Part shown: in pieces, positions 36,716 to 48,608 of the stretch
How positions within the stretch are numbered: position 1 is the stretch's first letter
Layout of the letters: each line of letters opens with the position of its first letter
Source: Colletotrichum lupini
Lineage: Eukaryota > Ascomycota > Sordariomycetes > Glomerellales > Glomerellaceae
Reading direction: 5' to 3'
Length of the DNA stretch: 64,000 nucleotides
NCBI RefSeq assembly: GCF_023278565.1
Contig: NC_064676.1
Span: forward strand, 3,906,001 to 3,970,000
Notes under the pieces: model-generated
The model's input: the letters and a program-made list of their open reading frames with translations, nothing else
Told to the model about the DNA's origin: nothing
The model's database searches: none
Made by a program: the position numbers and the translations under genes

Positions 36716-39700
36716 CTAATTAGTAATTAAATTCTATTATTATAAATTAGTAAAGTATCTCGTTATATAAAAAAGACGACCTCTTAATATTATATAGGAT
36801 AAGAGATTCGTACTAATTAACTTTATAAAAATAAATAAAAAAAGAGGTAATTCTTAAATACTATACGGAATTAAATAATTATAGCCCTTTATTACTTATA
36901 AGAGGTCGACGTTTATTATGTTAAACTACGTTAATTAACGGAATTACTTAAGTAACTAGCCTTTTATTATTACCCTAAGTAGCTTTTTTATTAAACGACT
37001 TTTTTATAACTAGCCTATAATTAAAAATTAACTAGTTAAATTAGTAAAAAGAAATACTTATATAATAACTACTTACTTAATTAATTAATATAATAAACGA
37101 GCTTAATAATATAATATAAAAGAGTATTACGTAATTAAAAAAGGGGATTTTTAAATATAAATATTTTTATTTAGTAATAAAAGTAACCTTATAAGAGTTA
37201 TTAAGCTAAGAGATTTATAATATATAAAAAAGTTTATTACTATAAGGATTTTATAAGTATAATTTTAAGCTTATAATTTAAATAACCTTTTTATAACTCT
37301 CTTAATTACTTCCTAAATATTACTTAAGAATATAATATAAAGGACGGTTTAATAAGGGAGGAGGGGATTTAAAAGTCCTAATAGTATTAAGTTAAAAATA
37401 TTATAAATTTTAAAAATTAATTTAAAAAGAAGGCGGCTACTTTAAAGTAGTTTTATAACCTCTTATTTAAGTTATTATTAGCTTAAAAAAAGGTTAAAAA
37501 GATGAGGATCTAAGGGGAAAAGATTTTTTTTTTTTTTTAAAAACTAATAAAAAGCTTTTTTTTATATTAGCTCCCGGTACGAGATTATTAATTTTAAAAG
37601 ATTAACTAAGTAATAAAAAGGATTATTAATAAGTAATAATTACTTAATTATAATTAAGCTATAAAAAAGACTACTTAAAAGATATAAAATAGGGTACTAA
37701 GAGGCTATAAAAAATAAAGTCTTTAAAATATTTAACCCTATTACGTATAAGTAATAAGTAAGTATTTTTAATAAGTTTTTAAAATCTACGATTTTATAAA
37801 AAAGAGGGCTTAACTTTATTAACTATACTTAACGGCCTATACGGTTTTTAATAACCTATATAGCTCTTTTATAAGCTACTTAGTATTTATTTTTAACTAT
37901 TTTTATAAAATATTACCCTAAAAGAGGTAGGTTAAAGAAGGAAGCTATTTAGAAATTATAAAAAGTACGAAGTTTAAGAGGCTAGAAGTATACGGGATAG
38001 CGGAAATTAATAACTAGTAAAAATCCCGAGACTAATTACTATATTTTCTTATAATAATATAAATATTTATTACTATTATTATTAAAAAGAACTACTAAAA
38101 CCTACCTTTTTATATTAAATAAAAAAAAGGATTTTAATAAGTACGATAGTTAGTAATTTAAAAAAGTAGTAGTAATTATTAAAAATAATAAAAACGAGAG
38201 TAGTAGCGAGATAATAAGAAAAAGCGGGAATCTCTTAGACCTTAATAAATTCGTTAAGTAGTAAAAATACGAATTTATTATAATTAGTGCGTAGATTAAA
38301 TATATCCTTATTAAAATTAAATACGCTAATAATTACTAATATAGGCATAAGCTAAAGCATAACTCTTAATAAGTTAGGGTAAAAAAAAAGAGAACAAAAC
38401 CTAATTCTAAATAAAATCCTAATCCCTTATAAATAAGTAAATATTAACCTAGATTATTAGGGGACGTAAATATATAGAATTACGGATTAGCTTAATAATA
38501 AGTAAATTAACGCGGTATTAATTTATTTAACTAAGGTTTATAAAAAAAGGGGTTATAAGAGTAACCCCTATTTTACGAAATTATAAACGACCTTAATTAT
38601 TAATTAAATAAATAGTTCGCGAGCATAAGCCTAAAAATTATAAAAATAATTAATAAATTCTTTTATAAATAAGGGGTATTATTAACGTAATTATAATCGT
38701 AAGAGTTATATGAAATACTAATAACGATAATTATAAAAAAGGAATTCGTATTATAGAACTAAGTATAAGTTAATAGAGCGTATAATCGCTTTAATAAATT
38801 TAAAAAAAAAGTAAATGACTAAGATTTCCTCTTTATAATTACTAACGGAAATTTATTATTATAAAAGGATATACCGGGGCAAAATATAGTACTAAAAGTA
38901 TAATAATTAATAATTCTACCTATTTTAATCTATAACTTATTACTATTACTAATATAAAATTCGGTACTAATTAGCTAATAAAAAAAGAAATAAACGACCT
39001 AAAGTTATTAATAATACGTAGCGACGCAAGGATCGTATATAAATACCAAAAATCTAATAACAAATATAAAATAATTTATAAACCTTAAAAAAGTCTTTTT
39101 AAAAAAGAAATTATACTTTAGGGGGAAGTATAAGGTTTTATAAAAAACCCTAACGATATTTTATAATTATTATAAAAAAGTCGGAATTAGGGAATACTAG
39201 TACTATTTAGTAATTTATATCGTATTTATAAGCAAAGCCTTTAATTACTATTACGAAGTAGTACGTAATTTTAATTAAAACGACTTTCTTAGTATAATTA
39301 ATATAATCCGAAGCCGCTTCGAGACTTATAATAAGAACTTAGAGCTCTTATTTAAGTTATAAGTAATTTTTTATATATTTATAGCTAGGATAATAGAGGG
39401 TAAATCGTAAATAGAAATTCTTAAAAAGCTTATTGATCGAATTAATAAGCTAGTAAAAACCTAGCTAAATAAGGGGATAAATAAATAAAAAGTCGGATAT
39501 TTTTATACCGTAGTTTAGTATATACTAAAAATAAAAATAACCCTATACTAAGTACCTAAAAACTACGAAATACTCTATTTAAAGCTAAGATTTAGTTTTA
39601 ATATTAAAGTAAAAATACCGCGCTAAACCTATTTCTAAGTATACAACGGCCCTTATTAATAATATTAAGTTAATTAAATATATAATAAAAAAAGAAAAGA

Positions 39701-42700
39701 GGCTAGATATAATAATTACTAATAAAGAGGCCTAGATTCGTTAAATAAATAGATATTTAACTTATAAATAGGGTAATAAAAAAGGTAATATTATATTTAT
39801 AAAAAAGATGAATATTAGTTAAGTAATTATTTTAAAAAAGAGCGTACTAAATCGTATAAATAATATAAAAAATTAAGGATAATAATTAATAAAACTAGCC
39901 CTTATTAATTTAATTAATTCCTCGTTATATATAAAAGTAGATCTAGGGGTATAGAACTTAGTAATAGTAATTAAAATAGCGGCTTAAAATATATACCCCC
40001 TATAAGAGGGTTAAAAAATTAAAAAAGATCTTACTTCTTATATTAATAAATTAGATTATAATAAAATCGACGATATTAACTACTTTCTTTTTACCCCGTT
40101 AGCCTCTAGAGGATATATAAAGCTAAATAAATAAAGGGTAATAAAAGCTCTTAATAAGTAAGCTTTTATTTATAAATAATAAAAAAAGGTCCCTTAAATA
40201 ATAAATATAAAGGTAGCTAAAAGGGCGAATTTAATAGGGCCGAAGCCTATTTTCTTAATAATTAAAAAGAAAACGCTATTTTTTTTAATATTTAAAAAAA
40301 AAAGAATATAATATTAAGTAAATCTAGGGGTAACTAGAGGGGTCCTTTTTATATTACTTAGATCCCTTAAATACTAAGCTCGTATAAGTATTTTATATAA
40401 ATAAAAAATATAGCCTAAATAATTTCTATAAAATTATCCTAGATATTAGGGTATTATAATAATTAATTAAAAGAAAAAGATAATTCTAAGTATTATAAAA
40501 GATTATATTAGTAATGCTTAATATGTTAATAATAAGTATTATAAGGATTAGTTTCGGCCTAAGTAAGGAAATCGTCGCCCTAGGTATAGTAAAAATAAAG
40601 ACGTACTTCAAAATAATAACTTTTTATATTTTACTTATTAATACCCCATTTCTCTTATATTTAAAAAATATAGATTAACTAAGTATTATATTTAATAATA
40701 TAAAAAATAGAATCTCTAGTAATAAGTATTTTAAAATAGTTAAATAATAATAAGGGTATATATTTATAAAGCTTACTAATAATATAAAGTCGATTAATTA
40801 CTTAATAGAAAGTAAGCTTAGAAAATTATACTAGAGATTTAGGTACTTATTAGTTACGAGGCTATATAACTTTTTAAAGTAATTAAGTAATAATAATATT
40901 AAAATAGGGGCGCTAGAGTAGTTAATAAAAGTATATTACTAATACTAAATAAATATATAGAGCCTACGTAAATTTAAGTTTAAATTACGTAATAAGCTTA
41001 ACTTTAATTAAGAAATCGTCGTTAATATTTTTTATTTAAATAGTTAATTAATACTATATATAATTAACGTAGCTATATCCTTCTAAATAAGATAATTCCT
41101 CCGGGATTTATAAGTAAAAATAGTATAAGTAGTTTTATAAAAAAGCTAAATCGATATATACTAGGGACTGCTAAACGGTATTAAAACTAACGCTAGTACT
41201 AGCTTTAAATTAATAGAATTTAAGGATAATACGACGGCCTATAGTATATAGCTGAAAGTTATACTTATTAAAGCGTACTATAGTATTAAAAAAGTAAAAA
41301 AGGCACACTAGTAGTTAAAAAGGGCGTTTAGAATTATTAAAAAAGAAAATCCGGATTCTATCAATAACGAATACCTCTAAATAATACTTAAATATTATAA
41401 TAATATTATAGGGCCTAACGGACTTATATTAACGCTATGAATATTTAGAATATATTTAAAAACGACCTTAGCCTCGCTATTATTACTAAGTATAAGCTAA
41501 CGAGCCTAAGTAGTTAAAAAAGTAATATAAGTACTATATAAAGTAAGTATAAAAAAGTAAGTTAATAAAGTAATTACTATACGTAATAAGCCCGATGTAG
41601 GGGGTAATTTAAATATATTACTAAATTTAGATATATAAATATAGCGCGAAATTACCTAATAATAGGCTAGGCTATATAAGTTAATTTTTATTAACGAGCG
41701 CTCTTATATAGTTATAAAAGATCGTAACTAACTACTTAAAATATTAATTATAATAATTAAACCGTACTATATAGATCTTAACGAGGTAATTTCTAACTTA
41801 TAAAAAAAAAAGAGCTAAAGGAAACTATATAACCCGCAGTAGAGGTATAAGAAATTATCCTTAATAAAATCGTTATAATAATATTAATAGATAATAAGGA
41901 AGAGGAAATTATTAAAAGGGTACTAATACTATTAATAAAACGTTATAAAAAACTACGACGGTAAGCCCTAACGTGGCAATTTATTACTAACGACGAGGTA
42001 ATTAATACTTTTTATATAGTAAAGAAAAAAGCTAATTTCGAGCTAATAATTAAACTACGTAAAAAAAGCGTAATTATAACTATTAAAAAGCTATATAAGG
42101 GATTAGATCTTATTAAAATAAATACTCTTTATAATCGAGGGGTTTATTAATTTATCCTATACAACTTAAAAAAATATATAAACCTCTATATATTTAAATT
42201 ATAAATAGTTTATAAAATTAAAGGGAAAGGAATACCCTAGCTATATAAGAAGTTTAAATACGTAATTTAGGGGTATAATAATAGTAAAAAGGCAACGCTA
42301 TTTATATAATTACTTATTATATAGTACTATAGTTAACGATTAATAATAATACTAATAGTATTATTATAGAAAAAGAGATACGAGATTTAGAGCCGTAATA
42401 TTATCTAAGCCTATACTTAATTAGCTATAGGGCTTATAAAGAAAATCCTAGCCTATTTATTAAAAAAAAATAGCTAGTAAGTACTTAAAAAGTACGATTA
42501 TTAAAGTGCTTAAGCTACTATATAAGCTCGTAGAATCGGGTACTTATTAATAAGCTATATATTACGATTTTTATATTAATTAATTATTAATAGTTATTTC
42601 TATATACGACCCGTGCTTATTAGTTATAGAATATAAAGATAACTAATTTAAAATCGTTAAAATATAAACTAATAATATATTAAGCCTATTTAATATTAAC

Positions 42701-43730
42701 TTTATAAAAAAAGAGGATAAAGAGCTTTAAAAAGCGGGCTTTATAATAAAGCTAAAAGAGGTCTTTATAATAAATACCCCCTTAATATTTAATAATAAGA
42801 TTCTTATAATTAAAAAGGAAACCGTTATTTTTTAATAAAAGAAGTAAAATAAGAAGATTAACCTCGTTAATCTAAATATAACTAATATTAAAAAATAATA
42901 TAAAGCTAAGCTTATATAAGGGGTATATATTATAAGTATTTATTAGCTTAAGACGACTTTTAATTATATTAAAATAGCGTAAACTATAGATCTAACTAAA
43001 TAAAACGTTAAGGTATTTAATAAGCGGCTTAAGTAGTAATAAATAAATCTTAATTAAGGTCTCGTTTACTACCTAATTAACCTTATAATTAGTAAGCTCT
43101 ACGTCTTTATTAATAAGTTATTTATAAATAATAACGACTTTATTTCGTAATTAGGGTATATTATTATCCTAGCTAACGAGAGTATAAGCGAGAGCGAATT
43201 TACTATATACAATAATATAATCTACTACTTATTAACTAAAAATAAATAAGTAATAAGAAGTATATTAGTATTAGAGGTTTATAATATAATTAACGGCATT
43301 AACCTCTCTTATATAATTTTAATAACGCTAAGGAAGATTACTAATTAAATTAGCCTTTTACTTATTCTAATGGTTATTTATACCGACTTTTACTCGCTAT
43401 ATAAATACCTTATTAAATTAAGAAAAAAAAAAAAAAAGAGGCTTATAATTAATATTATAGCCCTTAGGTAATTATATAAAAGGCGTAAAATACTTAAAAT
43501 CCGTTAGATTAATAATAAAAATAACCTCGTAAACGCTTTTATAAAAATAATACTAAATAAGGGATTAGAGTAATTTGTAAGTAATAAAAAAGTTATTATA
43601 TAAATAAAGAAATAGGTTATATAAAAAAAGTAAAGAAAAGGGGGAAAAAGAGACGACTTAATAAACGAGCCCGAGGTCGAATTATACCTCTAATTATAAT
43701 AATTAAATTAAAAAAAAAAGAGAAAATTAG

Positions 43731-43935
43731 TATTAAATTAGAAATTTAATTTAACCGCGGTATATAGCTAACTACGTAGGGGCTAATTAGGGGCCCTATT
43801 TATAATTATTATAGCTAGCCTAACTTATAGTTAGAACCTCCTTTTTATACCTACTATATAGATATTTATATAGTTTAATTAATCTCTTCGTTAACTACGG
43901 TTCGAACTAACTACTTTATAATAGGGATACTAACA
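43731..43935 (+). repeat. 3' LTR of copia C
   Basis: 205 bp, begins TATTAAATT, ends GATACTAACA. A purine-rich run (A-rich with AGAGAAAA) precedes it. Confidence 0.9.
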
Positions 43936-44557
43936 CTTTTAAACAAGGTGCTCTTTTAATTCAAACCTACTGTGCATTTGAAATACACTCACATCAGGTT
44001 AGAGCCACTGAGGTCTGGTCCCGGCCATTCCGAGACAAATATCATGTGGCAGGGGCGTTCGTCTAATTCTCACTGCTCAGGCAGTGGAACTTTGTGAATT
44101 TCGGCATCAAAGATGTCAGATGATGAGAACTGATTCAAAGACCAGAACACAGAACGGAATCGTTCATCCGAGGCTCCTAGCTAGGCGGTATTGGCCCCAT
44201 AGAATTGGGTTTGTTCCGTTCGGTTCACCGCACTCTTCGTGGGATCCTCTCCGAAGCTTCGAGGACGCACGCTACGGGGATATTATCTCTCAGCTCTGGA
44301 TCTCGGATATGTCTCCCGACTTCATTGAAGGAGGTGAGTTTTGATAGTGGGGCCAGAGGCAGTGGACCAGCTGTTGTAAAAGGGCCGGTCATACTTACAG
44401 ACACGTAGAACTCGGCCAAATACACTGTAGCCACATATCTGACAGTCGCCCTTCAGAAAGCATAGCAAGGGAATACTTTCGCATATTCAGGCTGGGCTGT
44501 GACCAGGGTGAATGCCACCTTTAGGGGACCCCTTGCTGCAAAGAAAGCGGGTCTACG
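43936..44557. other. Non-decayed spacer between copia C and the MITE-like element
   Basis: About 620 bp of GC-balanced sequence, originally part of the shared upstream region of the adenylation and APH-kinase genes. Open frames of 67-86 codons on both strands overlap and show no domain. It ends in the TCTACG target duplication of the MITE-like element. Confidence 0.45.
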
Positions 44558-44999
44558 CCAGCGCTTATACCCAAACAAACAAATCAAATATGAGGTTCAT
44601 ATTTGATTATTTGGCTGATTTCTCGCGCCATATTTGATTGTTTGATAAATTTGACAAATATTTGATTGATTTGAGTGATAAGTTATCATAGAGTGAAGAT
44701 GAAATACTAGACGAGCAAATGGTATAGTGGATGCGGCGCCGTACGCGCCGAATTTTTTGGGGCGACTCCACTTTAATTCCGGAGGTCCGGTGTTCGAATC
44801 CGGGTCCGGGCGGCCCCTTTTTTCCGTATTTTCTCGGTATATTATTGGTATATTCGGGTCCACCCTTAGATTCTAGATTTGATCAAATATATCAAATATA
44901 CGGGCTAGAATATTTGATTGTTTGACTCGCTGAAATTCCTATATTTGACTGTTTGTTTGACTTATTTGTTTGATTGATTTGAATGGGTATGTGCGCTGG
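44558..44999. mobile_element. MITE-like 442-bp element with inverted ends and 6-bp target duplication
   Basis: The ends are imperfect inverted repeats: CCAGCGCTTATACCCA at 44558 versus the complement of TGGGTATGTGCGCTGG ending at 44999. They are flanked on both sides by TCTACG (44552-44557 and 45000-45005). Inside both ends are many short copies of ATTTGATTGTTTGA and its complement. It has no coding capacity. The central 100 bp are GC-rich and tRNA-like (separate entry). It is probably a non-autonomous DNA element moved by a transposase encoded elsewhere; superfamily not determined. Confidence 0.65.
44710..44823 (+). ncRNA. tRNA-like unit with A-box, B-box and T-run terminator, probably degenerate
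   Basis: TGGTATAGTGG at 44720-44730 resembles a tRNA D-arm/A-box, GTTCGAATCC at 44792-44801 is a standard T-loop/B-box, and a six-T run at 44818-44823 resembles a Pol III terminator. Between the boxes are two GC-rich hairpins (CGGCG/CGCCG around 44733-44749 and CTCC/GGAG around 44766-44784). I could not fold a proper acceptor stem or a 5-bp T-stem, and no anticodon loop has a U at position 33. It is therefore a tRNA pseudogene or tRNA-derived Pol III unit rather than a working tRNA. Confidence 0.35.
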
Positions 45000-45005
45000 T
45001 CTACG

Positions 45006-45673
45006 CGTGCTCTTGATGACGCGGTGAAGCGTCTCAGTACGGTTTATGATATATTTGAGTTTAGGTAGGTCAAGGGCAGGAGCCCGAGATACTCGGGACG
45101 TGGCTAGAGACTTCCAACGAGCGTTGCCGATGCTAGTGTTCGTATTGGCACCCCAGTCCTCCGTACTAGATGATGCAAACTGTCATGGGCAGAAAAACTG
45201 GACCTTGGTGAGTGGATCAACCCCAGGTCGATCCTGCGGCCGAATTGTTGGTGGTTCTACTAATCTATTAGCTTTCACGTTGGCATAAACCTACGGGTAC
45301 AGAGCACACCTACATGTGAAGCCAAGACGCTGCTGATCAGTAGGCGAATTTGTCTCCAAGAGAATCGACAGACTTTACGATTTGTTACAGATATCAAACT
45401 TAAGCAGGCCTATTTCAACTCCTCAGATCGAATCCTACCATGAGCGGAGGCTGATGTCTTACTTGGGGATAGTGTCACCACATGGGGGAAACTGAAATGT
45501 GCTGAGCTCTAAACCCTAGCCCCAAGAATTCAGTTGAGGCAACTTTGCACACTGTGTTCCCCGGAAAAAAGAGTAGACAAAGATGCAATAGGTACCGATT
45601 ACGAGAAGCAACACTCAACCCAAGTTTGTATCGAGTCTATCAACGACACGCCAACCCTGACGACGCTTCCATA
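45006..45673. promoter_or_regulatory. Upstream region of the APH-type kinase gene
   Basis: About 670 bp without a supportable gene. The kinase open frame extends upstream of 45674 without an ATG that matches the family, so this is treated as leader and promoter. No decay is visible. Confidence 0.45.
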
Positions 45674-46750
45674 ATGTCTTCTACGCCGCAAGCACCCCCT
45701 CATCCCCGAGACTGGAAGGCTGGAGTGGACGAATATCTTACTCAAAACGGGGTCTCATATGATACAGCAATACCTCTCAACACTGGTACATCATGCTACA
45801 TCTGGCGACTCGAAGGACTGGTCGATGCGGAGGCCTCAGCCAATGGTCATCAGACAGGCCAGCCAGTCATAATGAAGTGCGCCGACAGCACTCCCAAATA
45901 CCGGAACTTCCCAGTCTCACCGGAACGACTTCAGTTTGAAGTCAAAGCTCTGAGATCCAAACCAGTGGAAGAAGCTTGCCATCAGGAGCCATCAGTCCAA
46001 GTCCCGCGAGTGCTCCGAGAAACAAAGAACGGTTTCATCATGAGCAATGTCGGTGAGACTGATCTGAGGACGGCCTACAAGACGTACGAGTTTCTGGATG
46101 CGCCGGGAATTGGTGCGCGACTGGGTCGATGGCTGGGTAGCCTGCATGTTGCTGGTATCAACCTGGGCCCCGACGGATGGAGCTCTCATCATAATGAGTT
46201 GGACAAGTTCTATGTACCTGGTGGTCTGGCGGAAAAGGCTATTAAAGACGCCATGAACGACGAAGAGTCGGAAAAGGTGCTGACAGCAATGCGCGCACCC
46301 GCTCCTATCCACACGCTGACGCCTTGGGACTTTCGGCCTATGAACATTGTGGTACGTGTTCCCGATGGCAAGGGAATGGCCTCGGATCTTGCGGTCGTGG
46401 ACTGGGAGTTATGTCACTACGGTGATCCTTCTAACGATGTTCGCATGTGGTTTGCTGAAGTTGTCATACTGGAGGCAAAGTTTGGCAATAGGGGCCTGCT
46501 CTCGTCGTTTTTGTCGGCATATAAGCAACGGGTTGGTAGTGCTGTCGTAGACGAATCATTCGTGTCCAGAGTTGCTTTGAGTGCCGGCATTTATATGCTG
46601 TGGCTTATTCCCATCAACCCTCGAGTTTGGGATTGCACCGAGGAGGATGTGGAATCTTGGAAGAGAACAAGCCTAGAATATATCAGGGCAGGCGCAAATG
46701 AAGATGTCGCCTGGCTGAGACAATGCTGCTTGGGGCCTTTGTTGGCATGA
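45674..46750 (+). CDS. APH/choline-kinase-fold phosphotransferase family protein
   Basis: Single-exon gene of 358 residues from ATG 45674. Kinase-like landmarks: N-lobe 'LNTGTSCYIWRLEG' with 'PVIMKCAD' (candidate ATP-binding Lys); the hinge 'KNGFIMSNVGETDLR'; the catalytic loop 'TPWDFRPMNIVV' with the Asp and Asn of the HGDxxxxN motif but with Pro-Trp in place of His-Gly; and the metal-binding 'VVDWELCHYGDPSNDV' (Asp-Trp-Glu, normal Brenner-type spacing). This is the aminoglycoside phosphotransferase-like superfamily, which phosphorylates hydroxyl groups of small molecules. In fungal metabolite clusters such proteins may serve tailoring or self-protection, which is inference here. It is open throughout, about 1.7 kb from copia C. 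Confidence 0.85.
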   Translation: MSSTPQAPPHPRDWKAGVDEYLTQNGVSYDTAIPLNTGTSCYIWRLEGLVDAEASANGHQTGQPVIMKCADSTPKYRNFPVSPERLQFEVKALRSKPVEEACHQEPSVQVPRVLRETKNGFIMSNVGETDLRTAYKTYEFLDAPGIGARLGRWLGSLHVAGINLGPDGWSSHHNELDKFYVPGGLAEKAIKDAMNDEESEKVLTAMRAPAPIHTLTPWDFRPMNIVVRVPDGKGMASDLAVVDWELCHYGDPSNDVRMWFAEVVILEAKFGNRGLLSSFLSAYKQRVGSAVVDESFVSRVALSAGIYMLWLIPINPRVWDCTEEDVESWKRTSLEYIRAGANEDVAWLRQCCLGPLLA

Positions 46751-47008
46751 TGGAGTGTAGATCGGATATATGAGAGATAAAAGATTTCTGAAGATCACAT
46801 ATTTCTACTCTTCAGTGTGCATTTCGATGTGAGGTTGATAATGAAGTCAAGAAAATAAAAATCTTTCAAGATCTTTGGAATGCTTGATTTTTTACAATGC
46901 TCAAAAAACTCATGCTTTCTAGAACAAATCAGGAACTATATTTCTCTCTACCTAGGCCTTTGCATCACGTTATTCCATGAAGAGACAATATCGACTAGCA
47001 TGTTTAGT

Positions 47009-48608
47009 CTAAGATTTCCCGTTCGTCTTGCTGGGAAGCCATGCAATATCTGCCGATGCCCTCGACTTTCCAAAATCCGCGCCTGGGTAATTATACGCAG
47101 TGTACGCTTGCGCCCGCTTTCCATCTCGCACTGGAACGCGGAATCCCAAAAGCCCCAGCTGTCTGTCAGATAATTTTGCCTTGGTCTCCGCATTCATGAG
47201 CTCCGGGTAGTTCTCCATGGCCTGCAAAAAGAAGCGGCAGAATGCTGACAAAATGATAGGTCGCGTCGTGTCCGACGTGTTCACGCCAGTCGAGTGCCAG
47301 GTTCGGCTATCCAAGAGCACACATGTTCCAGCGGGAGCTGCCGCCGGAACGGATCCGCCCTAGTAATGATGAATAAGATATCTAGCAAATTTTGGGCAAC
47401 CTATGAGGCAAACAAAATGACAATGACTTACAACTTGATTAATAACAGGCGGCGCGACATTCTTGTTGTGAGACCCGGGATACATACGGGTGGCGCCTCT
47501 CTCTTCCGTAACATCCACCAAATACCACATAGCATTCAAAAGGTAAGCGTGATCGATTGTCTCGGGGGTGAGTCCCATCTGATCACGATGCATATAGATA
47601 CCAGACTTTGCAGGTCGAGCAATGTTGGCGCCCATAGAGTGGAGCTTGAACGCATTACCTAGGAACCAGGGCATAATTGCATCGATAAGAGGATGATTCA
47701 AGAGATCCAGAAACTCATCGCCTTTGTTGGGAAGACTCCTGTATGAATTTATCAGTTGGCTGTGTCCAATACGACTCAGAAGAAGCCAAAGCAATCTTGC
47801 AAAATGAAAGGCACAAAAGTTCAATGTTAGCTTACCAGACTCGTTGATTCGGTTGATCGTCAGCATGCACATGGGAACCGTCCATGTGAGCTACACCGGC
47901 CAATCGTTCGCCAGCTGCTTGTTATTCAACAGCAGCCTTGAGAATCTCAACCTGATCCGCCGAAAGAGCATTCTTCACCATTGCGTATCCCCATTTCTGA
48001 AGATCGCGTTTAATCTGCTCAGCGTCCTCAGTGGGTTTTGGCAGATCTTGAGGATCCAGCTTATCCGCGTTGACAACAGACTGGGGACGTCCGCCCAGAG
48101 CAAAGCACATTGGGAAGCTCCCACGACACGGAGGCTTTGCGCGCTTGCCAAAGGCGTGAACTGCGTGCATGCGGCCTTCAATGACATCGAGGATGTACTC
48201 CGGCATAATATTTACCGTGACTCCAGGCTGAACATCATCTGGGATGTTATCGAGCAGTGCTGCACTCGTTGATGTGGAATCAATGAAGATAGGGGGACTC
48301 AAGTACTCTGATCCGTCCCCGAGCTTGAGCTCAACGAGAGTACCAAGTCCATCAAAGTCCTAGATATTATAATAAGCTATGGCCTAAATACTGTGGCTAC
48401 AGGAAAAATGAAGACCATCATCACTGAGTTACAATTACTATGAAATGATCCAACATACTGCCAGTCTTTTCTCGATGTATGCACGAACTCGAGAAACATT
48501 CTGCTGAAACACCCTTAGAGGGTCATCTCTGGTTACATCGTAAGGCTTGCCTTCGAAGACAAGCCCAGAGATGAGGGAGCCAGCCGGTGGCGGAAGAGTC
48601 GATGCCAT
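47009..48608 (-). pseudogene. Phytanoyl-CoA dioxygenase (PhyH)-type Fe(II)/2-oxoglutarate enzyme, one in-frame stop
   Basis: Four exons (48608-48459, 48359-47836, 47738-47432, 47359-47009) in one phase give 443 codons. The fold markers are present: His-Arg-Asp in 'SGIYMHRDQMGLTPETID' (first two iron ligands), 'WYLVDVTEERGATRMYPGSH', the distal His in 'LLDSRTWHSTGVNTS' and the 2-oxoglutarate-binding Arg in Thr-Thr-Arg-Pro. Before these, 'EILKAAVE' is followed by TAA (47922-47924), after which the frame goes on 'QAAGERLAGVAHMDGSHVH'. CAA to TAA is the simplest origin. Apart from that stop the gene is well kept, so it is either a recent pseudogene or has an assembly or base error at one position. 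PhyH enzymes hydroxylate or otherwise oxidise small molecules; substrate unknown. Confidence 0.82.

Larger units (their letters stand above)
36511..43935 (+). mobile_element. Ty1/copia retrotransposon, copy C, heavily RIP-mutated, in a promoter region
   Basis: 7425 bp with 205-bp LTRs (36511-36715, 43731-43935). Left end TATCGG, right end CTAACA. Flanking 5-mers are CTTTC (36506-36510) and CTTTT (43936-43940); the mismatch is a C-to-T at what was a CpA in the right flank. The interior is strongly AT-rich and colinear with copies A and D. It lies between the divergent adenylation and APH-kinase genes, so it separates the adenylation gene start (36411) from whatever upstream elements lay beyond 43935. 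Confidence 0.92.

Noticed and set aside
44597..44925. Open frames of 64-88 codons across the MITE-like element
   Set aside because: They translate the tRNA-like unit and its AT-rich flanks on both strands; no protein family resemblance.
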